Below, in pieces: positions 23,692 to 31,366 of a DNA stretch of 64,000 nt; position 1 is the first letter of the stretch, and every line of letters begins with the position of its first letter. A program made the position numbers and the translations under genes. The DNA comes from Ectothiorhodospiraceae bacterium (lineage in GTDB: Bacteria > Pseudomonadota > Gammaproteobacteria > Nitrococcales > Aquisalimonadaceae). The stretch spans positions 62,001 to 126,000 of the forward strand of contig JAFIFV010000097.1 in the NCBI GenBank assembly GCA_020831845.1. The letters are read 5' to 3'. The notes under the pieces were generated by a model, which was given only the letters and a program-made list of their open reading frames with translations, was not told where the DNA came from and did no database searches.

Positions 23692-24121
23692 CCTGCGCGA
23701 TCACTTGCTCAACAGCGTCCCGGAGCTCAAGCGGGGCCCGGACCGCCTTCTGACCTTCGTCGAGGACGGGAGCATTGAATTCTGGCGTGGGGACAGCCTC
23801 AGCCACCTGTACCGAATCCCGGTGCGCGTGGTGGTCACCGATTATCGCGGATCCGCCGACGATATCGTGATCCCCGTGCTGGAATGGCTGCGAATCCGCG
23901 AACCGGGGAACGACCCACGGAACAGCATCAGCTTCGAGACCGAGATCCTCAGCAACGATGCCCTGGACCTGTCGCTGACCATCCAGGTCACTGAACGCGT
24001 CATCGTCACGGACGAGAACGGAGAACGGAGCATCCATCACGTGCTGCCGGAGCCGGAGCTCCGGATGGACCCCGGCGCCGCGTGGCAGCTCCTGAACCCG
24101 GACGGCGAGCCACATGAATGA
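23675..24121 (+). CDS. R: Tail completion protein R
   Basis: 148 residues from the ATG at 23675. MRKLTDLRDHLLNSVPELKR..PDRLLTFVEDGSI corresponds to the conserved start of P2 gpR; an ATG five codons upstream is possible. The protein completes the neck end of the tail with gpS. Overlaps S by 8 bp. Confidence 0.9.
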   Translation: MRKLTDLRDHLLNSVPELKRGPDRLLTFVEDGSIEFWRGDSLSHLYRIPVRVVVTDYRGSADDIVIPVLEWLRIREPGNDPRNSISFETEILSNDALDLSLTIQVTERVIVTDENGERSIHHVLPEPELRMDPGAAWQLLNPDGEPHE

Positions 24122-24578
24122 GGCGGACCTCAACCGGCTGGAGTCCTGGGCGGAGCCATTGCTCCGACGCCTCAGTGCGTCCGAGCGCCGCCAGTTGACC
24201 CGACGCCTGGCCGTGGAGCTGCGACGGAACAATCAGCGGCGTATGCACGGCCAACGCGCGCCGGACGGCCCCCGCTGGCAGCCGCGCAAGGCACGGTCGC
24301 TCCGCGGAGGTCGCGGCCGCATCCGCCGGGGCGCCATGTTTACCCGCCTACGCACGGCCCGCTACCTGCGTATGCAAAGCCAACCGGGCTCAGCAACGCT
24401 CTACTTCACCGGCCGGGCCGGCCGCATCGCCGGCGTGCATCACCACGGCCGCCGCGACCGGATCCAACCCGGCGGGCCAATGTACGACTACCCCTCGCGT
24501 CCACTCCTTGGATTCGCCCGGGAAGACGTGTTGCTCATCGAGAACCTGCTCATTGACCACCTGACACCGCCCCGATAA
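24114..24578 (+). CDS. S: Tail completion/virion morphogenesis protein S
   Basis: 154 residues, basic. RRMHGQRAPDGPRWQPRKAR and FTGRAGRIAGVHHHGRRDRI are the family signatures of P2 gpS (phage virion morphogenesis). Acts with R at the head-proximal tail end. Confidence 0.93.
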   Translation: MNEADLNRLESWAEPLLRRLSASERRQLTRRLAVELRRNNQRRMHGQRAPDGPRWQPRKARSLRGGRGRIRRGAMFTRLRTARYLRMQSQPGSATLYFTGRAGRIAGVHHHGRRDRIQPGGPMYDYPSRPLLGFAREDVLLIENLLIDHLTPPR

Positions 24579-24586
24579 CGGGCACG

Positions 24587-24606
24587 TGTAAGCACCCTAC
24601 CTTACA
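24587..24606. promoter_or_regulatory. Ogr-type activator site before the V operon
   Basis: TGTAAGCACCCTACCTTACA, the TGTAA-N10-TTACA format, 47 bp before the V start. P2 also has a late promoter at this place. Confidence 0.87.
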
Positions 24607-24653
24607 TCTCCCACAACTACCGGCGGCCTGCCCGCTCTGGCGACCATGGCGTC

Positions 24654-25133
24654 ATGAACACCGTCCCGGAAGCCCTAAGACTCATCAACAACCTGATTCG
24701 CATTGGCGTCGTTCATGAGTTGGACGCCCCAAGCGCGCGCGTGCGTGTCGCCATCGGCGACATTGTCACCGACTGGCTGCCCTGGGCAGTGGCCCGCGCC
24801 GGCGCGGATCGCTCCTGGTGGGCACCGAGCGAGGGGGAGCAGGTGCTGGTTCTCTCCCCCGGCGGGGATCTCGCCGCCGGCGTCGTCATAGGCGCTCTGT
24901 ACCAGTCCGCCCATCCGGCGCCGGCCGCCGACCGCCAGGTGCGGCGCACCGTATTTGCCAACGGAACGGTGATCGAGCTCGACCAAGAAAGCGAGCTGCT
25001 GATGGTCGCTCACCCCGGCGATGTCGAGCTGGCGGCGGCCGGTAACGTCAGTGTCGAGGTCGGCGGCGACCTGACGGCCGAGGCCGGCGGTACCGTCATC
25101 GTGCGCGGCGCCATGGTGCAACTGAACCCATGA
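24654..25133 (+). CDS. V: Baseplate spike protein V (without apex)
   Basis: 159 residues against 211 in P2. The OB-fold part (RVRVAIGDIVTDWLPWAVARAG..SWWAPSEGEQVLVLSPGG) and the start of the beta-helix (TVIELDQESELLMV...GDVELAAAGNVSVEVGGDL) are present. The P2 C-terminal apex with its metal-binding His cluster is missing; the chain ends soon after the beta-helix. The next gene encodes a PAAR protein that could take the tip role. The spike punctures the outer membrane. Confidence 0.92.
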   Translation: MNTVPEALRLINNLIRIGVVHELDAPSARVRVAIGDIVTDWLPWAVARAGADRSWWAPSEGEQVLVLSPGGDLAAGVVIGALYQSAHPAPAADRQVRRTVFANGTVIELDQESELLMVAHPGDVELAAAGNVSVEVGGDLTAEAGGTVIVRGAMVQLNP

Positions 25134-25432
25134 TGCAGGTCGGCCGCGTGGGAGATATCGGGCTGGGCAGCTGCTCCGCCCACGACAGCACCAAGAGCAT
25201 CACGGTAACGATTGTCACCGGCGCCCAGACAGTCCTAACCAACGGCCTGCAGACGGCAACGCTGGTATCCGTCGGCCTCGGCAGCTGCGGGCATGCGGCG
25301 ACGGTCGCCACCGTGTCGGCCACGGTCCGCGCCGAGGCGCTGGGCGTACACCGACGGGGCGACATCGGGATTCTGCCAGGCGGCACCTACACGCTGATAA
25401 CGGGCTCGCCCAACACGGTTGCAGGAGGATAA
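25130..25432 (+). CDS. PAAR-domain tip protein
   Basis: 100 residues. GRVGDIGLGSCSAHDSTKSI at the start, the internal GLGSCGHAATVA and the end HRRGDIG..PGGTYTLITGSP form the repeated loop pattern of PAAR proteins that make the metal-stabilised cone at the end of contractile spikes. The start overlaps the V stop (ATGATG). PAAR genes are unusual in the P2 order; here one directly follows a V gene that lacks its own apex. Confidence 0.85.
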   Translation: MMQVGRVGDIGLGSCSAHDSTKSITVTIVTGAQTVLTNGLQTATLVSVGLGSCGHAATVATVSATVRAEALGVHRRGDIGILPGGTYTLITGSPNTVAGG

Positions 25433-26137
25433 ATGCCGCATCCGCAGTCAGTACTGGACATTAGAATCGCCGAATTCCGCCAGGACTTCTACGACGCGCT
25501 GGCGGCCATGGAGGCGCACACCTACGACCACTCCACCCGCGACGCGCCAGGCGGCGGCCTGGCCGGCGTGGGCGAGTATCAGCCGTTCTGGCAGGCCTAC
25601 AACGCTGCGGTCCTTTCGTACCTGGATGGTTCCATCGGCAAGCAGTCGATGGCGGATTTCCTGCTGGGGCTGTTCTGCTTCCTGTTCAACTTCATCGCTC
25701 GAGGGCGCGGTCCACAAGCGCTGCATGACGCGAGTAACGCGGCCGCGATCTTCCGGTTGGACGGTCTCGTGGACGACGTGCTGTCGCGGCCGGTGGACTA
25801 CTACGACGATTACACCTTTGACGACGCGGACCCCATGAACATCCTTGCGGAGGCGCCGCGCCTGGAAGCCGACACACAACGCGCCGGCGAGGCCTGGGAG
25901 CCCGATCTCGCCGCGTTCAACAACCTCAAGGGGCAGTACGGTGCCGAGGTGGCCGCCGGGTCAGTCAAGGACGTATACGAAGGGGCCGAGCCGCCGGCGC
26001 AATCCTTCGGCTCAAAGGCCGCCTGGGACGAAGTGTTCACCACGTTGAACTGGGCCTGGGCCTTCGGTGTGTTCGACGTCGGCCTGGACATGCCCCAGCG
26101 TCCACCCGACCCGGAACCGGACGGGGGCGGCGAATGA
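25433..26137 (+). CDS. Hypothetical baseplate-region protein
   Basis: 234 residues, acidic and aromatic-rich (RPVDYYDDYTFDDADPMNIL), with one hydrophobic stretch (MADFLLGLFCFLFNFIARG, about residues 76-94). No known family. It has AGGAGG before the ATG directly behind the PAAR stop and overlaps W by 4 bp, so it is part of the baseplate operon although P2 has no counterpart. A PAAR-linked cargo or a chaperone for the tip are possible; neither is shown. Confidence 0.72.
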   Translation: MPHPQSVLDIRIAEFRQDFYDALAAMEAHTYDHSTRDAPGGGLAGVGEYQPFWQAYNAAVLSYLDGSIGKQSMADFLLGLFCFLFNFIARGRGPQALHDASNAAAIFRLDGLVDDVLSRPVDYYDDYTFDDADPMNILAEAPRLEADTQRAGEAWEPDLAAFNNLKGQYGAEVAAGSVKDVYEGAEPPAQSFGSKAAWDEVFTTLNWAWAFGVFDVGLDMPQRPPDPEPDGGGE

Positions 26138-26493
26138 GCGGCATGGACAAGTACACCGGCAAACGGATCGACGGCATCGACCACATCCGCCAGAGCCTGA
26201 TGGACGTGCTGACAACGCCGGTGGGCAGCCGGGTGATGCTGCGGGAATACGGTTCGCTCCTTCCCGAACTGATCGGTCAGCCGCTCAATGACGCCACCCT
26301 GCTGCAGGCCTATTCCGCCATCGTCATGGCCCAGATCCGCTGGGAGCGCCGGATCCGCATCGAGCGCATCGTGAAACTGGTCAATGCGGACCAGCCCGGA
26401 ACGGCACACCTGGTCGTGGAGGCCGTGCGTCTCGACACCAGCACCCCGGACGCGGCGCTCATCGACCTGGAAATGCCGTTCGGGAGGGCATGA
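26134..26493 (+). CDS. W: Baseplate wedge protein W (gp25-like)
   Basis: 119 residues, GPW/gp25 family: IDHIRQSLMDVLTTPVGSRVM followed by REYGSLLPELI is the signature. It acts as a small lysozyme-like wedge piece in contractile baseplates. Overlaps its neighbours by 4 bp on each side. ATG at 26143 is a possible alternative start. Confidence 0.95.
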   Translation: MSGMDKYTGKRIDGIDHIRQSLMDVLTTPVGSRVMLREYGSLLPELIGQPLNDATLLQAYSAIVMAQIRWERRIRIERIVKLVNADQPGTAHLVVEAVRLDTSTPDAALIDLEMPFGRA

Positions 26494-27389
26494 TGGAACT
26501 GGATCTGAGCAGGCTCGCGCCGCCGAACGTCATCGAGGAGCTCTCCTTTCAGGAGATCTTCGACGCCCAGATGGCCGACTTTCTCGCGCGCCGCCGGGAA
26601 CAGGATCTGGACTACCCAGAGCCGCCGCCGTCCGACCCCGTCTACCAGCAGATCGAGTCCAGCGCGTACCGCGAGATGGTCCTGCGCGAGGAATTCAACG
26701 ACCGCGCCCGCGGCCTGTTGCTGGCATTCGCCGCTGGTCCAGATCTCGACCATGTGGGCATGACCTATCACCGCACCGAGCGACTGGTGATCGATGAAGG
26801 CGATCCGGACGCCAACCCGCCCATACCGCCGGCCTACGAGAGCGACGAAGCCTATCTGGAGCGCATCCTGCTGGCGCTGCCGGGGTTCAGCACCGCCGGC
26901 GCCAGGGAGGCCTACATCTACCATGCCCGCTCGGCCGACGGCCAAGTGAAGGACGCCACCTGCATCTCCCCGGCCGACGCCGAGGTCCTGGTGACGGTGC
27001 TCAGCCACTCGGGGGACGGTACGCCGGACGGCGAATTGCTGGAGATTGTCGAGTCGGCCCTGAGCGCGGAGGACGTGCGACCGCTGACGGACCATCCCAC
27101 CGTCGGAGCCGCCGACGTTGAGACCTACCAGGTGCGGGGGCATCTCTATATCGACGCCAGCGCCGATGCCGGGGTGGTCAAGGAGACGGCCGAGGCACAG
27201 CTGCGGGAGTTCGTTGATCGCCAGCACAAGCTGGGGCGCACTCTGTACCGAGACGCGGTGCTCGCGCGGCTCTATGTGGAGGGCGTGCGCTTCGTTGCGC
27301 TGGAGTTACCGGCGGCGGATATCGAGCGGGACGAGACCCAGGCCGCGTTTTGCTCCGGCATCGAGCTGGAGGTGAGCACGTATGAGTAG
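26490..27389 (+). CDS. J: Baseplate assembly protein J
   Basis: 299 residues (P2 302). LSRLAPPNVIEELSFQEIFD at the start, SDEAYLERILLALPGFSTAG in the middle and a C-terminal VRFVALELP segment match baseplate J. It forms the periphery of the wedge with W and I. Overlaps I by 8 bp. Confidence 0.95.
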   Translation: MMELDLSRLAPPNVIEELSFQEIFDAQMADFLARRREQDLDYPEPPPSDPVYQQIESSAYREMVLREEFNDRARGLLLAFAAGPDLDHVGMTYHRTERLVIDEGDPDANPPIPPAYESDEAYLERILLALPGFSTAGAREAYIYHARSADGQVKDATCISPADAEVLVTVLSHSGDGTPDGELLEIVESALSAEDVRPLTDHPTVGAADVETYQVRGHLYIDASADAGVVKETAEAQLREFVDRQHKLGRTLYRDAVLARLYVEGVRFVALELPAADIERDETQAAFCSGIELEVSTYE

Positions 27390-27915
27390 TGGCCTCCTCC
27401 CCCCGAACGCCTCGCGGCTGCAGCGCGACCTGGAGGCCGCGACCGCGCGCCAAGGCACGGTGCCCGTGGAGCAGCTCTCCCGCGTGTGGAATCCCGACAC
27501 CTGTCCCGCCCGTCTGCTGCCCTGGCTGGCCTGGTCGGTCCGCGTGGACCGCTGGAACAGCAGCTGGTCCACATCGCGCAAGCGCCAGGTCATCAAGGCC
27601 GCACTCAGGAACAACCGGCACCGGGGCACCGTGGGTGCCCTGCGCCGAGCCCTGGCGGCCCTAGGGATGGATATCACCATCCGGGAGTGGTTCGACTACG
27701 ACGGAGAGCCGTACCACTTCCGGCTGGATATCGACCTCACTGACACCGAGTTGGACCAGGAAATACAGAACCGCATCCACGACATCGTCCGGCAGCACAG
27801 CAACGCCCGGAGCGTGCTCGAAGTCGTGAACTTCTTCCAACCGGTGACCGGTGATCTCCACCTGGGCGTGGCGGTCGCCGGCAGCGATGACCTGACCATC
27901 TACCCAGCGGAGTAG
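27382..27915 (+). CDS. I: Tail protein I
   Basis: 177 residues (P2 176). LLPPNASRLQRDLEAATAR, PDTCPARLLPWLAWSVRVDRW and KAALRNNRHRGTVGALRRAL are the family's conserved segments. Connects baseplate and tail fibres. Two bases before H. Confidence 0.95.
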   Translation: MSSGLLPPNASRLQRDLEAATARQGTVPVEQLSRVWNPDTCPARLLPWLAWSVRVDRWNSSWSTSRKRQVIKAALRNNRHRGTVGALRRALAALGMDITIREWFDYDGEPYHFRLDIDLTDTELDQEIQNRIHDIVRQHSNARSVLEVVNFFQPVTGDLHLGVAVAGSDDLTIYPAE

Positions 27916-27917
27916 AC

Positions 27918-29654
27918 ATGGCCCAGTACTACGCGATATTGACGAACACCGGCCTACAGAAGCTCGCGGCCGCCCAGGCCAACGAGGAACCGCTGGTCCT
28001 GACGGAGTTTGCCGCCGGCGACGGGGGTGGCGGCTATGTGGCCCCGGGTGCCACCTGGACGTCGCTGGAAAACGAAGTCTGGCGAGGTGGCATCAACCGG
28101 GTCTACCAATCGGACACCCAGGCGGACATCTTCATCGTCGAGGGATTCATTGACCGCGAGACCGGCGGTTTCTGGGTCCGGGAGCTTGGCGTCTTCGATG
28201 GCGACGGGGACCTGATCGCGGTGGCCGCCAGTCCGGAAACCTTCAAGGCGGCGGCCGACGACGGGGCAGCCCGGGATCTGTACCTGCGCATCATGCTCCG
28301 GTACGCCAACACCAACGCGGTCGCCTTCGACGTGGAACCGAGCCAGATTCTTGCCCGGCACGACTACGTCGACTCCCAGGATGACCAGGTGCGCCAGGAG
28401 GCGGAGCAGATGGTCATCGATCACGCCGCGAAGGCCGGCGGCGCGCACGGTGTCCCGGAGGGCGAGGCAATCGAATGGAAAGCGGCGGCGCAACAGAAGG
28501 CGGACGCCGCGGAGTCCGCGGCCAAGGGCTACACCGATTCCGAGCTGTCGTCGGCCGCGTCGGCCCTGCAGAGCTATGCCGATTCAGCCGCGTCCGACGC
28601 CCAGCAGGCCGCACAGGGCTATACCGACAGCGAGATCCAGTCCCACGAATCAAGCCGGAATCACCCGAACGCCACCACGTCCCAGCCGGGTTTCATGTCC
28701 AGCGGCGACAAAAGCAAGCTGAACGGCATCGAGGCCGGCGCCCAGGCCAACCCATCCACCACCGCCAGCCGAACATCCACCAGTACCACCACGGTGCTTC
28801 AGGCCGCCGGCATGAACAACCACCGCACCAGCGGTGACCATGATGGGCGTTACTACACCAAGGCCGAGGTGGAGGACTACGCCGATTCGGCGGCCTCCGG
28901 CGCGCAGCAGGCGGCCCAAGGCTATACCGACAGCAAGGTCGAATCCCACGAGGCGAGTCGGAACCATCCGAACGCCACGCCCTCCCAGCCCGGGCTCATG
29001 TCCAGCGGAGACAAGAGCAAGCTGAATGGCATTGAATCTGGCGCCCAGGTGAATCCGCCCACCACGGCGAGCCGAACGTCATCCAGCACCTCAACGGTGC
29101 TCCAGGCCGCCGGCATGAACAACCACCGCACCAGCGGAGACCATGATGGGCGGTATTACACGCAATCACAGATTGACAGCATGATCTCCGGGGTAACCGA
29201 GCGCGCTGGGGTGTGGTGGGACACCTTGGCCTCGGAGCTGGTTATCAGCACCAATTTCTGGACGAACATCCTGTCGGTTACGGTCCCGGCGGTGGCATCG
29301 AACGACCGGTTACTCCTGATCGCCAATATCAACCAGCGCGGCGGGAGCAACATTCAGAACACCGGCTTTTACCGTTTCACCCGAAACGGCTCGGCCGTCA
29401 TGGTCGGCACCTCGGGTCCCGGGGGCATGCAGGCGACAATCGCCCACGGCTGGACGAACAGCGATCGGCAGATCCCCGGGATGATGCTGGGCGTCGTGAC
29501 GGCTGGAACGACGGGCAACGTAACGATCGCAGTCCAGTGTCGATCGGCTGGTGATTCTTCAGGCACTGTTCGCATCAATTCCACAGACAGCACCGGAAAC
29601 AACCATGCCAGAACGCTTTCCGCGCTGGCGGTTGTTCGCTTGAGGAGCCAGTGA
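27918..29654 (+). CDS. H: Tail fibre protein H
   Basis: 578 residues. The N-terminal 150 residues (MAQYYAILTNTGLQKLAAAQ, WRGGINRVYQSDTQADIFIVEGFID, REIG-like GVFDGDGDLIAVA) are the baseplate-attachment domain of P2-type fibres. Residues about 165-430 form an Ala/Ser/Asp-rich shaft with two copies of a 101-residue unit. The last 150 residues are a Gly/Thr-rich beta region that presumably binds the receptor. Host range is decided here. Followed in overlap by the fibre assembly gene. Confidence 0.93.
   Translation: MAQYYAILTNTGLQKLAAAQANEEPLVLTEFAAGDGGGGYVAPGATWTSLENEVWRGGINRVYQSDTQADIFIVEGFIDRETGGFWVRELGVFDGDGDLIAVAASPETFKAAADDGAARDLYLRIMLRYANTNAVAFDVEPSQILARHDYVDSQDDQVRQEAEQMVIDHAAKAGGAHGVPEGEAIEWKAAAQQKADAAESAAKGYTDSELSSAASALQSYADSAASDAQQAAQGYTDSEIQSHESSRNHPNATTSQPGFMSSGDKSKLNGIEAGAQANPSTTASRTSTSTTTVLQAAGMNNHRTSGDHDGRYYTKAEVEDYADSAASGAQQAAQGYTDSKVESHEASRNHPNATPSQPGLMSSGDKSKLNGIESGAQVNPPTTASRTSSSTSTVLQAAGMNNHRTSGDHDGRYYTQSQIDSMISGVTERAGVWWDTLASELVISTNFWTNILSVTVPAVASNDRLLLIANINQRGGSNIQNTGFYRFTRNGSAVMVGTSGPGGMQATIAHGWTNSDRQIPGMMLGVVTAGTTGNVTIAVQCRSAGDSSGTVRINSTDSTGNNHARTLSALAVVRLRSQ
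28578..29183 (+). repeat. Tandem 303-bp duplication within the tail fibre gene
   Basis: Two copies offset by 303 bp (101 codons), from GCCGATTC at 28578 and 28881 to TAC..ACAC near 28857 and 29160. Both encode GYTDS...ESHE.SRNHPNAT, SSGDKSKLNGI and AGMNNHRTSGDHDGRYYT. Divergence at third positions shows the duplication is not very recent. Confidence 0.85.
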
Positions 29655-30265
29655 TGGACATCGCAACGGCGATAAAGAGCCTTTTCCCCGAAGCTGAGTT
29701 CGTAATCAAGGACAACGATTACGAGGAGCTGCTGTGGATCAGCACGGACATCTCGAAGCCGAGTAGGCAGGAACTGGAGGAGCGCTGGGAGCAGTTGCAA
29801 CGCGAATCGCGGCGGGCGCTGATCCGCGAGCAGCGACGTCAATTGCTCGCGTCTGGAATCACCTTCTGCGGGACTCACTTCGCCACGGACCCGGAAAGCC
29901 GCGCTCTGATCACTGGTGCCGTGTTGGACGCGGAGGATCTGCCCGCCAACGAGATTGTTGACTGGCAGGCCCCACAGCCGGACGGCGGTCACGCCTGGCA
30001 GGACCTGGAAGCGATTCGAGTCCGCGCGTTGGGCAAGGCCGTGGCCCATTACACGCGGCGGCTGTTCCAGGTCCAGCGAGCAAAGGAGCAGGCATTCGAT
30101 GCCGGGGAAGCCCCGGAGACAGTAGCGTGGCCCTCCCACGTCTACGACTGCACCGATGATCTTCCCGCAACCGAAATCGATGCCAGCAACGCGGGGAGCG
30201 CGCTGGGCAACGACGACAACGGCAGCCAGATCGAGCTGGGAACGGTGCTGGTTGGGATCGGATAG
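29654..30265 (+). CDS. Tail fibre assembly protein (G-like)
   Basis: 203 residues from the ATG at 29654 (GAGGAG upstream), overlapping the fibre stop. The central part (RREL-type coil LEERWEQLQRESRRALIREQ, then GITFCGTHFATDPESRALIT) resembles the DUF4376-type domain of fibre assembly chaperones. Position directly after H, as P2 gene G. It probably helps trimerise and attach the fibre. Confidence 0.75.
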   Translation: MDIATAIKSLFPEAEFVIKDNDYEELLWISTDISKPSRQELEERWEQLQRESRRALIREQRRQLLASGITFCGTHFATDPESRALITGAVLDAEDLPANEIVDWQAPQPDGGHAWQDLEAIRVRALGKAVAHYTRRLFQVQRAKEQAFDAGEAPETVAWPSHVYDCTDDLPATEIDASNAGSALGNDDNGSQIELGTVLVGIG

Positions 30266-30275
30266 GAGAGGAGGC

Positions 30276-30305
30276 ATCCCGGCCGTGCGCCAACACGGCC
30301 GGGAT
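30276..30305. repeat. Perfect 12-bp hairpin after the fibre operon
   Basis: ATCCCGGCCGTG / CACGGCCGGGAT around a 6-nt loop, 11 bp after the stop of the fibre assembly gene. No T-run follows, so it is a possible intrinsic terminator of weak type or an RNA 3' end structure. Confidence 0.65.
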
Positions 30306-30415
30306 CCCGAAACACAGTGAGATAGCCACTGTGAGCCGAGCAAGGCCCCCTGCCACGTGCACGCGGCGCCGGGGAGCCTACCACAAGAATCCCTTGGACA
30401 ATAAGGCAGGCTCAC

Positions 30416-31219
30416 ATGCACAAACCGATCATCCCTTGGATGGGGGGAAAGCGGCGCCTTGCGCCCCAGGTGCTCTCCAAGTTCGGGGACCACACCTGCT
30501 ACGTCGAACCGTTCGCCGGGGCGGCGGCGATCTTCTTCATGAAGCCGCCCTCGGAGGTGGAGGTGATCAACGATATCAACGGCGAGTTGGTCAACCTCTA
30601 CCGGGTGGTGAAATTCCACCTGGAGGAGTTCGTCCGGCAGTTCAAATGGGCGCTCTCAAGTCGCCAGGTCTACGAGTGGGAAAAGCTCACGGTTCCGGAA
30701 ACGCTGACCGACATCCAACGCGCGGCGAGATTCTTCTACCTGCAAAAGCTTGCCTTCGGCGGACGCGTGGCCGGCCAGAGCTTCGGGACGGCAACCACCA
30801 GCGGCCCCCGGTTGAACCTCCTGCGGATCGAGGAGGAACTCAGCCAGGCTCACCTTCGCTTGCAGGGCGCCTATATCGAAAACCTGCCCTGGGCGGACGT
30901 CATCGGCCGCTACGACAGACCACATACGCTCCACTACCTGGATCCGCCGTACTGGGAAACCGAGGGCTACGGGGTGGACTTTCCCTTCCCGGAGTACGAA
31001 CGGATGGCAGCCATGGCGAAGGACGCGGAAGGCAGCGTGGTCATCAGCATCAATGACCACCCGGCGATCAGGCGGGCGTTCGCCGGGTTGCACATGGAGC
31101 CCTTGGCGATCCGGTACACGGTGGGTGGCGGAAAAGGGGCGAGCGCCAGGGAGCTCATCATCTGGAACGAGCACTGCGAGCAAGCCAGGCTGACGTCCGG
31201 AAACCTCGCGCTGTTCTGA
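30416..31219 (+). CDS. DNA adenine methylase (D12 class)
   Basis: 267 residues. IIPWMGGKRRLAPQVL is the AdoMet-binding motif, YVEPFAGAAAIFF follows, and DPPYWE (D176) is the catalytic motif of N6-adenine methyltransferases of the Dam/D12 class. No restriction partner lies beside it, so it is an orphan methylase. It sits between fibre assembly and sheath genes, the place where P2 carries the moron Z/fun. It could protect phage DNA from host restriction. Confidence 0.92.
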   Translation: MHKPIIPWMGGKRRLAPQVLSKFGDHTCYVEPFAGAAAIFFMKPPSEVEVINDINGELVNLYRVVKFHLEEFVRQFKWALSSRQVYEWEKLTVPETLTDIQRAARFFYLQKLAFGGRVAGQSFGTATTSGPRLNLLRIEEELSQAHLRLQGAYIENLPWADVIGRYDRPHTLHYLDPPYWETEGYGVDFPFPEYERMAAMAKDAEGSVVISINDHPAIRRAFAGLHMEPLAIRYTVGGGKGASARELIIWNEHCEQARLTSGNLALF

Positions 31220-31250
31220 TACGCCCGTGTCCGCGTAACGCAAGGCGGTG

Positions 31251-31270
31251 TGTAAAGCCGACGCCTTACA
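31251..31270. promoter_or_regulatory. Ogr-type activator site before the F operon
   Basis: TGTAAAGCCGACGCCTTACA, third copy of the TGTAA-N10-TTACA format, 97 bp before the sheath gene. P2 has its F late promoter here. Confidence 0.87.
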
Positions 31271-31366
31271 CGCCCGTCCACTGCACTACGCGCGCCCGTC
31301 GAATCACCATGGCCCTGATTGCCGCCTTTGCGCGGCGCGACTCGCAACAGGAATCAGGAGCCGCCC

